DNA of 25,301 nucleotides from Phytophthora quininea. Its lineage: Eukaryota > Oomycota > Peronosporomycetes > Peronosporales > Peronosporaceae. The DNA lies in assembly GCA_011947345.1 (NCBI GenBank), contig JAAVTG010000720.1, forward strand, positions 1-25,301, read 5' to 3'. The notes beneath the pieces were generated by a model. That model searched no databases. It was not told where the DNA came from and worked only from the letters and a program-made list of their open reading frames with translations. Below are positions 1 through 10,408 of this stretch, in pieces; the stretch's first letter is position 1, and each line of letters begins with the position of its first letter. The position numbers and the translations under genes were made by a program.

Positions 1-818
1 TTCAGCAAACATGACCGCAAAACGGGACGGGTTGTGCAGAGGGGCTGAACGCATCTGCTGCCGACATTGCTCAGCAGTTGAGCAGCCGGGACAAACGACT
101 TTACAAATGAAGTCACGGCATTGTCGTCGCACTTGGAGTCGTCCTTGACGACAGTTAGGTTGTAGCCAGCGCCATGTTGGTTCTTCAGGTATAACGAAGA
201 TCCGCAGCAGCGCAATTCTCCTTCCGCCATGATCGCAATACGGTCTCCAAGAATGTCAGCTTCGTCCATGAAGTGCATCGTCAACACCATGACGCGATCG
301 TTGCGGTTGTTCAGCAGGATCTCCCACGTACTGCGACGACTGTATGGGTCCATACCGGAAGTTGGCTCGTCCAGAAACACTAGCGAGCTGTCACCAAGCA
401 GCGACACCGCCACCGACAGCTTTCGCTTCATGCCACCTGACAAATTGTTCGGTCTCGCGTGACGTTTCTCGGTTAAGCCAACTTCTCGAATTTGTTTCTC
501 CGCTACAGCCTTCAGCTCCTCGTTCGCGTAGCCCTTGATTTGACCAAAGAACAGCAAGTGTTCCTCCACCGACAACTCGGTGAAAAGGACATCGTGTTGG
601 AAGCAGATACCCAGCGGTTGGCGAAGGTCGTTCATGTCCTCGTTCACCGACATGCCGCGGTACGTTGCATCTCCACTTGAAGGCGTTGTCATGCCCGTAA
701 GCATGGAAATGAGTGTCGTCTTGCCAGCACCATTGTGACCTAGCAAGCATGTGATCTGATCCCTGTACATCGTCAAGTCGAGCGCCTTCCGAAGAACTCC
801 CTCATCTATGAGCTCCAT
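1..818 (-). CDS. ABCA-type ABC transporter nucleotide-binding domain, partial
   Basis: The minus-strand frame encodes a complete ABC ATPase domain. It shows a Walker A GHNGAGKTT (about residues 28-36 from the ATG at 818), a Q-loop region around CFQHD, the signature LSGGMKRK, a Walker B LVFLDEPTSGMD and a switch histidine in LTMHFMDEA. The spacing and the SLYLKNQHGAGYNL segment fit ABCA-family lipid-type exporters. The frame opens after a stop just upstream of 818. A splice acceptor (gctcatag) near 809 could instead join an earlier exon. No membrane domain is readable upstream (819-1190), so this is either a fragment or the tail of a gene whose first part is lost. Near position 60 the expected ABCA sequence continues in another frame, a one-base break not at a homopolymer. 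The protein runs off the window. The family call is firm; whether the gene is functional is uncertain. Confidence 0.85.
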   Translation of the reverse strand, partial: MELIDEGVLRKALDLTMYRDQITCLLGHNGAGKTTLISMLTGMTTPSSGDATYRGMSVNEDMNDLRQPLGICFQHDVLFTELSVEEHLLFFGQIKGYANEELKAVAEKQIREVGLTEKRHARPNNLSGGMKRKLSVAVSLLGDSSLVFLDEPTSGMDPYSRRSTWEILLNNRNDRVMVLTMHFMDEADILGDRIAIMAEGELRCCGSSLYLKNQHGAGYNLTVVKDDSKCDDNAVTSFVKSFVPAAQLLSNVGSRCVQPLCTTRPVLRSCLL

Positions 819-1191
819 TGATTATCGAGACCCCAACTGAGTAAGCTCAGGGGTTGGCCACTGCAGCAGTCATGCCCATGTTGGATTTGTTCCGCGGTTA
901 CGGTCCATGGAGCAATCATCTCGCGACCACTTACGAACCAACTGGCAATGGAATTGTTTACAACAAGCGTTGAACGGGCTTTGCATGTTTTTCGCCATGT
1001 TACGCCGACACCTCCAGCAGAGATCGCTTCAACACGCTTTGTGGACAAGAAAATCCAGCTTTGCTAACGAGCCGGCCGTTAGGGGCTTTCGCGCGTTTGC
1101 ATAACGATCTTTACAATTCCTAACCAGTCCAACGCGTTCTTCGACGCTCACAGCAATGTGGTAATGCAAACTTTCTCACGTTGGCACATTG
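819..1191. other. Intergenic stretch, no gene seen
   Basis: An open minus-strand frame of about 80 codons (806-1048) shows no membrane helix and no similarity I recognise. I see no TMD that would belong to the ABC domain at 1-818. Confidence 0.5.
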
Positions 1192-1806
1192 ATGATTTAC
1201 ATCTTTGCGATGACGCCATCGATGGCTTCCGGTCGATTGACTCGTTCACATTCGTTTGAACTGTTTGACATCGAAACCCCATCGGACTTCCTGGACATCA
1301 ACGAGCAGTTTTGGGATGAGACCCCGGTGCCTGTGACGAAACAAAACCATTCTCTTGCAAAACAAGTCGAAGCTCGCACACTGACACACCCAGCTCTTGC
1401 GAGTTTACCGCGTACGACCAGTCCCGGAAGGCCAAAACCTCGTCGGGTTACTCGCAAGCAGCAGATCGAGAGTCTTCGTGACAAGGTCAAACTGCTGTCA
1501 GCTCGTGTACAAGAACTCCAGACTGCTCGGCAGCGTCAATCCGGTGGAACAGCGATGCAGCAAACCAACCTTTTAGCCCACCTCAGAAGTCTCCATCAAT
1601 TGCAAGTGGTTGCGACCAGGCAGCGAGAACGACGCCAACAAGCAGAGGAGGAAAACGCGAAGCTCCAGCGGATGATTGAGATGCAACTCGACGAAGCAAA
1701 ACACTTGAGGTGGCTCGTGGTGCAGAATCGCCAACGAGAATTGAGCTGCGTTGACGATTTGACTCGACGAATGGTTCGACGTGCTAGAAGAACGATGGCG
1801 AGGTAG
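1192..1806 (+). CDS. M96-like coiled-coil protein, short form
   Basis: An uninterrupted frame of about 204 residues starts at the ATG at 1192; the in-frame ATG at 1210 is an alternative. The N-terminal part is polar and acidic (about 1-60). A basic segment (RRVTRKQQIESLRDKV, about residues 86-101) leads into heptad-like coiled coil, and a second coiled coil runs around RRQQAEEENAKLQRMIEMQ. This basic-plus-coil layout is typical of the large oomycete family annotated as M96 mating-specific or START-like proteins, whose members usually go on into a START-like domain. Here the protein stops right after the coils, and no START-like sequence is readable downstream. It is either a genuinely short member or a 3'-truncated one. 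A bZIP-like DNA-binding role is conceivable but not shown. Confidence 0.6.
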   Translation: MIYIFAMTPSMASGRLTRSHSFELFDIETPSDFLDINEQFWDETPVPVTKQNHSLAKQVEARTLTHPALASLPRTTSPGRPKPRRVTRKQQIESLRDKVKLLSARVQELQTARQRQSGGTAMQQTNLLAHLRSLHQLQVVATRQRERRQQAEEENAKLQRMIEMQLDEAKHLRWLVVQNRQRELSCVDDLTRRMVRRARRTMAR

Positions 1807-1840
1807 TTAGCAAAAAAAAAATAATTCCCTGTCTGAGTAT

Positions 1841-2440
1841 CTACGTCCCAAGCACGGCAAGCGCACGCTGCAACTGATTGAGGTTAAACACGTAGTTCGT
1901 GTGCGACTTGACACTTCCGTGCTGATCGATCGCCACCAGAGTTTGCCACAAAGCTGCTGCTCACGTACTCAACCGCAGTCTAACTTCATGTTTTTGTTCC
2001 TCTGGTTTGGTCGTTGGTGTTGGGGTTGGCGAAGGCGATAATATTGACAAGGCAGTCGTGTTGGCAGATAGTTTATTCTTGCCGCCGAAGCACACTCCGG
2101 TGTTAATGAACTTGGTCCTGAAGGCGATGCAGTTAGCTCAGAACTCAAGCGGATTGAAACAGCTTTGCTCGTTGTCGTCGAATTCTGCCGATATATCGGA
2201 GGTGGGAAGTCGCGAAGGAACTTCGGTCGTATTGTTTGAAAATAGTGCCACTAACCGACATGAGCGAGCAGCAAACGAACCTCAACGACTGACGCTGAGA
2301 TCGACGTTGGACTGCACCATTTTGGCTTGTGTTTCTAGCACGAACGCAAAGTTGAATGAAATCCCAAGTGCTCAATTCAGCACGGCCACCGCCAGGATCA
2401 ACGACATTAACTCCAGCATGCAGGTGGAAGGCTATCACAG
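1841..2440 (-). pseudogene. Decayed minus-strand frame, unknown product
   Basis: One minus-strand frame reads protein-like over about 200 codons. Its segments include ISAEFDDNEQSCFNPLEF, TKFINTGVCFGGKNKLS and ALWQTLVAIDQHGSVKSH. It contains four internal stops, all TGA, at 1961-1963, 2138-2140, 2282-2284 and 2372-2374, and ends with TAG at 1841-1843. The upstream end carries a hydrophobic run (LMSLILAVAVL). I do not recognise a family. It could be an old dead gene, parts of an exon-intron gene, or chance. The plus-strand frame at 2106-2600 overlaps it, and at most one of the two is likely to be meaningful. Confidence 0.25.
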
Positions 2441-2600
2441 AAACCAGCGCTGCTGGTACGCCACCAAACTACAAATAACTACCTACAACGACTCGACACT
2501 AAATAACGCGGCGGCAGATGGTTCCGATAACGACCAACGACACCGAAAGAGGGAGGAGAAGGCCGGTTGGACATCGTTGGCCATCACGAAAACGTGGTGA
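2106..2600 (+). CDS. Open frame of unknown product, doubtful gene
   Basis: A stop-free frame extends from about 2007 to 2600; its first ATG is at 2106, giving about 164 residues. It is Ser/Thr/Asn-rich with no signal peptide, membrane segment or motif I recognise. Upstream of the ATG the frame begins with a Gly-Val run. No splice sites or neighbour support it. The overlapping minus-strand frame is about equally protein-like, so this is listed only because the frame is long for non-coding sequence here. Confidence 0.2.
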   Translation: MNLVLKAMQLAQNSSGLKQLCSLSSNSADISEVGSREGTSVVLFENSATNRHERAANEPQRLTLRSTLDCTILACVSSTNAKLNEIPSAQFSTATARINDINSSMQVEGYHRNQRCWYATKLQITTYNDSTLNNAAADGSDNDQRHRKREEKAGWTSLAITKTW

Positions 2601-3513
2601 TTGCAAGTCGGTTGTGGCGACTTGGCGGCGCGATTTCGGTCCGAATGTCGTGTTGCGCAGTCTGATGAATACCTTGGCATGACAGCGTGAGCTTCAGCTC
2701 CGAGGATAAGGCGCCAAATGTGTAATGATGGCTCACTCGTCTCTTGTTCCACCGCAATGGGAGCTCACAGGCGGAGCATCGAAAGCGTGACGCCAATATC
2801 ATGATACTGCAGCCTGCAGATACTGGTTAGATGCCATTCGCCCACTTGTATAGGCACACACGAGCAGTAAAGTTGCCTTGCACGCGTCGAGCAGAAATGT
2901 AGCCATTTTAGAAGCCCAGTTCGCCCATCACATTGGCATGGTCGCAGCCGGGCCATTTGGTGCTTGCTTGCACACGGCACGAACGGCACGTCGCCGCTCT
3001 TCCGACCGCGCGGGAAGAGCTCTTGGCCGGCTCTAGACAGGATGCACGCACGCACGATAGGTGTCTGTACGTTCTGTCAGCGTCGGCGCCGTCCCAACGC
3101 CATTCGCGGCGTCGATTCCTCTGGTCGTAATAACATTATCTTGTGTTTTGGGTCTCAATTTGTGTAATTGTGCGGTTTTGTAGCCTGTCTATCACAGATT
3201 CAGTTTACGCTCGCTGCTCATTGGCTGGGCAAAGGCACGGCAGAACGAAGGAGGGGAAGGACGGCTCCTGGCTGCCAGTTCGCAGCAAGGCGCAGCCCAC
3301 GAGGCCCCGACCGGCGTCCACAGCCGCCTCAAGAACCACAACAGCTAGAGACGCTGCAGTGTCTGCTCAAGCTTTAAAGTAACTTGCTCCTTGCAGAGTA
3401 TTTGCTCTTCATCAGAGAATTCTAACCGATGCCTGTGCATTGCAGGCAGCCTTCAGGAAGCAACCCCATTGTGACAGGGATTAAAATCGACTGAGAAGGG
3501 TTAAATCACCGTT
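2601..3513. other. Intergenic and upstream region of the START-FYVE gene
   Basis: No coding sequence is supported here. The stretch 3060-3380 is GC-rich with several short open frames of no recognisable content. GCTCATTGG at 3216-3224 resembles the start of the oomycete initiator consensus (GCTCATT followed by pyrimidines) and also holds a reversed CCAAT box. It lies about 290 bases before the START-FYVE ATG, so its use as a promoter is only a guess. Confidence 0.35.
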
Positions 3514-6500
3514 ATGGTCGGTGAGCACGACGAGCCTGACCCTTTCCGAGCGCCACTGCGGTCAATCTCCCGCTCTGGTCGCTCCGGTCGCTCCGGGCGC
3601 AGCTCCGGTCGAGAACGAACCAATTCGTCCTCCGGTTCGTCTTCTCATGGGTTTAGCGGCAAATTGCCGCTTCCAGAGGATTTCTTTCCTGTGCCTCAAC
3701 TCAGCATCAAGGAGAAGAAATACCTGCTCGGACTGGCCAAACACGCCTGCAAAGAAGTAGTGTACTACTCGCGGCAAGAAGACGGACCCATGGACTGGCT
3801 GCATCTGTCCTCCGAGGACGGGGTGGACGTGTTCCAGGGAGTGGACAACTCGGCCACCGCTACCCAGCCAGATGCCAAGGCGCTGACGTATCTACGCGGT
3901 GCTTGCAAAATCTACGCGTCTATTGACGAGATTTCCGACTTTTTCAAGCTAGATACGCCCGAGAAACTCACAGGGTTTACTCAGACTGTGGGGAAGGATT
4001 TATTGGACCAAAAGACGCTATTGACATTGGCAACACCTACGGAAGATAACCCGAAACATTACGTAGCGGTGAAATGGACTGCGGTGGAATCTCCCAGCAA
4101 ACTCGCCAGGAACAGAGACTTTTGCTACATTGAGTGCCACGATGAATTTATTGATACCAACACCAAGCGACGAGGCTGGGTGAGAAGTATCCATTCCATC
4201 CGACTGCCATTTTGTCCGCCATTGCATCGGACACATGGACTTGTAAGAGGAAGCTTTTACCGGTCGGGATTTATCTTCACAGAGTCGGCGGAGAAAGGCT
4301 GTGTGGATGCAGTGCATACGCTGCATGTGGATATCAAGGGCAACGCGCCGAATTGGCTCAAGATTCTGACCATGAAGAGAAGGATAAAAATATCGACGAA
4401 GTGAATCGCTACTTTCAGTTGAGGAGATTGACGCAAGGGAAGCTGTTAGGGGACTTGGAATTACCTGCGAAAGATGGCGTACTGCGGTGTCAATTGTGTG
4501 AGACCAAGTTTGGATTCTTTCATCGTAAGAGACTCTGTCGAAAGTGTGGTCGAGTGGTTTGCAACCCTTGCGGGAACGAATATCTACTGGACTATGTTGG
4601 TCTTGGAGCTAAGAAGGTTCGCATCTGTGTAGAGTGTTCCGAGTCTGTCGTGTTTGGAAACGACGTACCAGCGATGGATCTGAGCCAAGCTGGGTCCAGA
4701 GCTAAGAAGATTGAGGGTATCGATGTTCGGCCCGTGTACGACGAGTCCTTGTCAATGTCCCAGTCGCAAGAAGGCCATCAATTCTCGATGGATGAGCAGG
4801 AGTATTACACGCAGAATGAGGATGCCAGTGGAATCGCCGACATGGAAGACGCCAAGCGGATGCATGTTGCATTTGAAAAGTTGCTACAAAAGAGTGACAA
4901 CGGAGAGACTTCTCCCGCTAACGCTGTTAGCCGCGAGACGGCCTCGTGGAAACAGCAGCTAGCAGGGAAGACAGGTAACTTTGACGAGATGGAGGATGAC
5001 GATGAGTTAGGATTGCCGCCAAGCAAAAGTGAACAGATGATGATGCAGATGAAGCAGGAGGAGGAACTTCGTCACGAGCAGTTCCTACATGTCCAAAAGC
5101 TACAGCAGTATGGAGGACGCCAAAGCCAAACGAAGCCGCAGCCAGAGTTCCGATCGTTGCGTTCTGCTAGACCCCGCAGTCAATTCCAAGTACAATGGCC
5201 CGCCAGGAAAACTGAGCCATCTCAAATGATGCGAAACGACTCCAATGACGCTTTTCGTGAATGGGCCTCTGAGTTCAACACGCAGCAGGAAAGCGAGCGA
5301 GCTGAGACTGGCGCAATGGAAAACGTCCGATCGAATGGCCACCGATCGAGGTCACATTCGTCTAATGCGGCATTCGAAAGGGGCAGGCAATCATCAGTGG
5401 AAAGTATTCCTACGTTGGCAATGGATCAATTTTTCAGAGCACGTCAGGCAACCGTGGATCGCTATCGCAGTCGCCCTTTGTGTCAAGCGGAATAGATTTT
5501 AGATATTCCAACGCGAATGCTAGAATCCCTATGCCAACGATCGAGTCTTCTCGAGGCAGATACAGCAGCGATGACAGAAGCGTGGAAGACGATGAAGACT
5601 CGCTTCGACGCACGCAAGAATACTTTGATGCTCGGAATGCTCGCTTAGCTCAGTTAGGCAATCACGCTGCTTCTTCTAAACCGAACCCAACTCCAACTCT
5701 ACAGCTCAACGACTTCGAAAAGACCCAGGAGTCCGAGCGTGCGATGTTGGCAAGGTCTCGTGGTCCTGGTGTTGGGTGCGGCTCCGATCCTCCCATTCGA
5801 CGAATGCTCTCTCCATCTGAGCTAGAATCGCCTTACACTTCATTAAGTGACGACTTTACCGCCGATCTTCAGTATCGTAACGACGAAGTCACGGGAAATG
5901 ACGACGAAGCTTTCCGCTTAGCGATGTCGGCCATGAGGTTGTACGAAGAAGAGCGGGGCTCCAATTTCCAAATCACTGAAGATACACGGCAAGCTGCGCT
6001 GAAGAAGATGATAGAGGTGTACGCCCGTGAAATTGAGCGCAGCCACGCCAACGACCCGGTTCCGCGTCGTCGCCGTGGAACGTTATTGCGAGGCCATCAA
6101 CTGCCTGACGATGTCCAGTCAGTACCTCGGATTCGTCGCGCCATGAGCGATGAGCGTTCGACGCCAATGTTTAGCTCACCCCTGCACGTGTACACTCGTG
6201 AAAGCATGCCAAAGCCCAGACGCCAACGACCCGCTGGTGCTCCCAAATCCATACAGGATGTAAACCTAGTTCCTCGTCACCACAGAAAGCGAAGCATGAG
6301 TGAACATACTCACGAGTACAAAGACCTATCAGACCTTACGTCGAGCGCGTTCCAGGCATTCCAGCTACACTCGCTCGGACCAAAAGATGCCCCTAATTTA
6401 CAGGAGGTTGCGAGCTCAGAGGAAACTGACCGGGTGGAACAGCACTCTGTATCGTACCAACGAGAGTCGATCAGCACTACTCCAGTAGGCCTGCACCCTA

Positions 6501-7386
6501 CGTCGGAGGTTACTGGCACTTCTAGGGATCACTCAGGTGCTGCTGTCGCGACTTATGGCAGTATCACAAGCAGTGAAGTAGCCAACTTGACGTCTCGTCC
6601 GAATTCCATGTACGAAATGCCGGACTCGGACACGTTCAGTGACATGGATTTCACTGATCTACCTCATTTGATGCCGAAAGATGATCCGCGGCAAAGTGGA
6701 GACATCGGCGCTCGGGATTCTTTCACAGATATCCAGCGATGGGTGGACGATGACACTTCGCAGGTGCTCGGTGGACATGACGATCTATCGGCCCCTGTTG
6801 AGTATACACAAGCCGAGCAGCCTCGGTTGAGCGATCTACTGTCACCTTTGAACCTTGAAAAGCAGCACGTTGGGTACGAGGACAGTGGCCGATCGTCCAA
6901 TTCTTCGTCTCAAATTGACTGGACGAATTCCTTGCAGACAGGTACGAATGGTGCACCGGCAGATTCCGAGACAACATACAGTCCTGCCTATTCGGTACAT
7001 CACCAAGACCAGGTCGGCACGTACTCTGATTTGTCAGACTCGCTTTTGAAGAGGAGACTGCAGCCTACAGCAACATGCTGTCCGAAAGTATGGTGGCACA
7101 TGATGGACAACAGCCCCAGCAACCCGCTCCAACCCAGTATCACAAGCCGCACTCGTTGTCCGAATTGCTGTCCGAGTACTGCGACAGCGAGCGCTCTTCA
7201 CTTCCGTCTTTCGCTGAATACGGCGCCCAACCTGAGCTGGAACCCGAGTATCTCGAGGCCATTAAGAACAGCCGTCTCGACCTGGACCATGGGTCACCCA
7301 GACTCTCGGACGAACTCGGAGACCAATATGTTACCCTCAGCGACTTCGACAAAACTCCGTCCGAACAGAAGGCGGGGGACGTGTAA
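3514..7386 (+). CDS. START-FYVE domain protein (three frame breaks)
   Basis: One gene of about 1290 codons read in four frame segments. The ATG at 3514 is followed by a Ser/Arg-rich tract (about residues 15-45), then a START-like lipid-binding domain (about 60-290), then a FYVE-type zinc finger (CQLC ... CRKCGRVVCNPCG ... CVEC, about 325-375). A long acidic, Ser-rich disordered tail follows, ending at TAA 7384-7386. FYVE fingers bind phosphatidylinositol 3-phosphate on endosomes. Here the usual basic HHC patch reads RKRLCRKCG, so the paired histidines are missing and lipid specificity may differ. Frames change at A5 (4386-4390), T5 (5430-5434) and T4 (7044-7047), each a homopolymer, which points to base-calling errors rather than death. 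Oomycetes have many START-FYVE proteins, probably lipid-responsive adaptors. Confidence 0.85.
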
Positions 7387-7586
7387 GACGATCGAGTAGT
7401 CCTCCTGAGCTGGAGATCACAGCGAAGCGCGAACTATTCCTATGAGGTGTAAGTATGTCCATTCTGCCGCAGTGTACACCTCAACCTTGTCATGTGAGTG
7501 TGATGCGTTTTAGTGCGTGAACCAAGCCGGCGTCTTCATCGAAATCTCAACCAACACTTTTGACGCTCGTGGTATTTTTGATCTTG

Positions 7587-10395
7587 ATGTCGCTTGCCAG
7601 CGAGAGTTCGCTGGCTGAGGACTTGCAGCGATGTCGCCGTCTTGTGGCTACGATGCGTGGACAGGTGCTAGCGTCGTCGTTGAAGCAACAAGTTCTGCGG
7701 CAATTGGTCGCCGTAGTCAATCAGCAGCAACGACGGCTGCCAGATAGCGTTCTCCCAACGCCCCGGGAGTGCTACTTGAGGTGCGTTCTCTTTGCAATAT
7801 CATTATTACTGTGCTAGAGCTGCTGGTTTGACGTGGCATGTTGCATAGGGAGCGCCGTGTTGATCACATCATAACGATTCAAAAACAATGGCGAAGGTTT
7901 GGCAGTCGAGCAGCTACTACCGTGAATACTTCTGAGAGGTTTGTACATGTTTGCAGACATTTACTACAGAAACGCATTGTTGCCAAGCTGAGAGTGGAGC
8001 AGAGATGGAAGACCAGACAAGGTATCGACGTTCTGTTTTGTTGTTGTATCCGTGATAACCGAAGCCTTCGTCTGCACCTAGGCATATCTCGTTTCCGGAA
8101 AGCTGCGATGACAATTCAGCGTGTCTTTCGTGGCTTCTTCGTCCGGAAGCACAGGTGCGCAGGCTGATCACATGTTCGTGGAAATTAACTAACGTTTTTC
8201 CTCGGATACACGCGTAGACTCGACATCGCTTCTTATCTGCAGAGTGTTGTGTCAAGAATTCAACATCTACGTGACGACCGCGGAGCCTATCATCAAAAAT
8301 GCGACAACCTTCGGCAGGAACTTGTGCAAGTCCGTTTGGATATCGTCTATGCTAGTGAAAAACTATCTGAACTGGAAAAATTGCAGCTAGAAACGCTGCT
8401 AGAGAAACGAGACCTATGAGCAGAGATTTTTACATCCTGATATGAGTGAAGAGATTAAGCACTACAAGCGCGAATTGTCGGAGCAAAAGAGCTCGAACGA
8501 CAACTCGGAAGCAAGATGGTCGAGTTGAGGGAGTCGGAACCAGTCGTCCAAAGGGCAGCAGCACTCATCCAAGCGATCTTCAGAGGAATCCTCTGTCGAA
8601 TGTGGCTGAAAAGACGCAACGTGATCGGCAAAAGGCGAAGATTCGGTAAGTGCAAATAACAATAGAAATACTTATCAATAATACTGACGCCTTGTTACAC
8701 CAAACAGGATGTTGCGCTCAAAGGAATTGTGCTATCAACGCATGGACTTGGCCTGGAGAATTCGCAACCGGCAGCAGTGGGAATCGAGCGCTCGAATTAT
8801 CACCGGCCTATATCACATCCGCCAGGCGAAACTCGAACGCCTAAAGCTTCGTCAAGTTCGTGCTGCTAAGCGAATTATGAGGATGTATCGTGAAACACAG
8901 GCTCGGATTGCTGCAAAACATCGAATGCAGTGGCAACGAGCCAAGCTCAGGCCAGCGCAATGGCTTCAAGAAAATGTTTGAGATCGAAAAGATTGTCTGG
9001 ACAGTGTGGGTTCAACTCGTGGAGAAAGAGACCGCTAGACGTGAACTTGTCGCAAAACGCGTGGAAGCAGGGATGGCAAAATGGATATGTAAAACAGCGA
9101 CGTGGTTTCTGTCTGCGTATCGGAGACGTATAGCGCAGCGTGACGGATTGGCTCGTAGGGTCATCCAGAACCTCGACCCTCATCTTCTCCAGTATATTCG
9201 AGCTGCTGTGATGGATAAAGGCGACGATTCTTCACCTCTGTCAGCACTGCACTCTTCTACGGCGTTTTTCTTGATGGTACGAAAGGATATATGGACATGG
9301 AAGCTCCCAGATCGGCAGTTTTACGTTCTTTCGCAGCGATACAAACTCCCTTTGGACTTGTTGCCGGTGAAAGAAATTTCAGTGTGGCTCACTGAAGGAG
9401 ACTCGAGTTTTGTAGATCTGTACGCACCGCTTCCAACGGAGACCCTGCGAATCCTTGCTCGTTTGTCACACTATTTTTCCTGTCACACTCGTATATTGCA
9501 GCAAATTAACCAGATTCGTGCGGTTAACGAAGCTCGCATGTCCATCCGCGATTATCTGGGGATGTTGTACTCTGCGAATCTCGTGCGTTTTTCACCTACA
9601 ACCACGTTCTCCTCACGTCTGCGCCAACGAGCTGTGCAAATATTACAACACAAAGATAAAGCGGAGTACCTCCCTGAAGAAGGAATGAATCGCCTAGCTA
9701 TCGATAGAAGAAATGATTTTACTACGTTTCACTGCCTATGGAATCAGCACCTGTGCGAAGGATGTTTAGGTGCATGTCCAGGTCGTCAAGAGAGCACCCG
9801 ATGCCAATATTGCGGCCACTACTTATACGAAAGAAATACCGTCTCGAAAGATTTGCGACTGGAATCATTAGAAGTGTCGGACAATGCGTTTGCCCCGAAT
9901 TCGATGAAGCCTCGGCAAATACTTTGGGTGTCGCCGAACGAAAAGTGCGATTTTATAATACTCAACGCGTGCTTGCACGCGGAAGTGCCTCTAAGTGACG
10001 AAAGACGTCACAAAAACTCATTCGATGTATTGTGGAAACTGGCAATGGCCACAGCTTATGGCCCTTTGGCCGAGCTCCACAACCGCTTACGTACTGGTTC
10101 TTTGAATGAATTATTGAACGCTTCCAGAGATGAACTTGACAACTGGACAATGCATTGCTGCCTGCCGAATGGGAATGCAACATTGAACCTTTTCCTTGAG
10201 ATCCTGAAAGAAGAATTGACTGCTGTCAATGCCCAGCTTTCTGCTGAAGCGCAAACTGAAGTGTTCAATACACAAACTTTGAAAGGGGAGGCGGTATCGT
10301 CCAAGTTAAATTCAAAGTTACACCGGAAAAAGATTAAGCAGCAGAACATGCGTCTGAAGCCTCTCAATTCAAATTCAACGGACTGTCGAGGGTGA
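7587..10395 (+). CDS. Multi-exon IQ-motif (calmodulin-binding) protein
   Basis: Exons by splice signals and frame: 7587-7780, 7849-8021, 8082-8154, 8218-8645, 8708-10395. The introns are 60-68 bases with clear GT and AG ends; the third has a branch-like ttaactaac. The 60-base intron 8022-8081 could be retained without breaking the frame. The N-terminal half is helical and basic, with at least three IQ motifs (IITIQKQWRRFGSR, TIQRVFRGFFVRK, LIQAIFRGILCRM), expected to bind calmodulin or myosin-light-chain-like proteins. A coiled stretch lies between them. The C-terminal half has a cysteine cluster (CEGCLGAC ... CQYCGHYL, about 9756-9830) that may bind zinc. Frames change at A4 runs 8485-8488, 8609-8612 and 8971-8974, plus one non-homopolymer break near 8416. 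The role is unknown; cytoskeletal or flagellar proteins of this look are common in oomycetes. Confidence 0.75.
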
Positions 10396-10408
10396 TTCAA
10401 AGGGCTTA

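Noticed and set aside
1812..1821. A10 run just after the coiled-coil gene stop, considered as a retroposed poly(A) tail
   Set aside because: There is no target-site duplication, and the flank continues without a visible boundary. A short A run is not enough.
7500..7700. Signal peptide at the start of the IQ protein (a hydrophobic run before the ATG at 7587)
   Set aside because: The hydrophobic codons precede the first ATG, in a frame without its own ATG. The protein is otherwise intracellular in character.
8022..8081. Cysteine-rich insert (FCCC) in the IQ protein
   Set aside because: It has perfect GT-AG ends, is 60 bases long and interrupts a helical region, so an in-frame intron is more likely than coding sequence.
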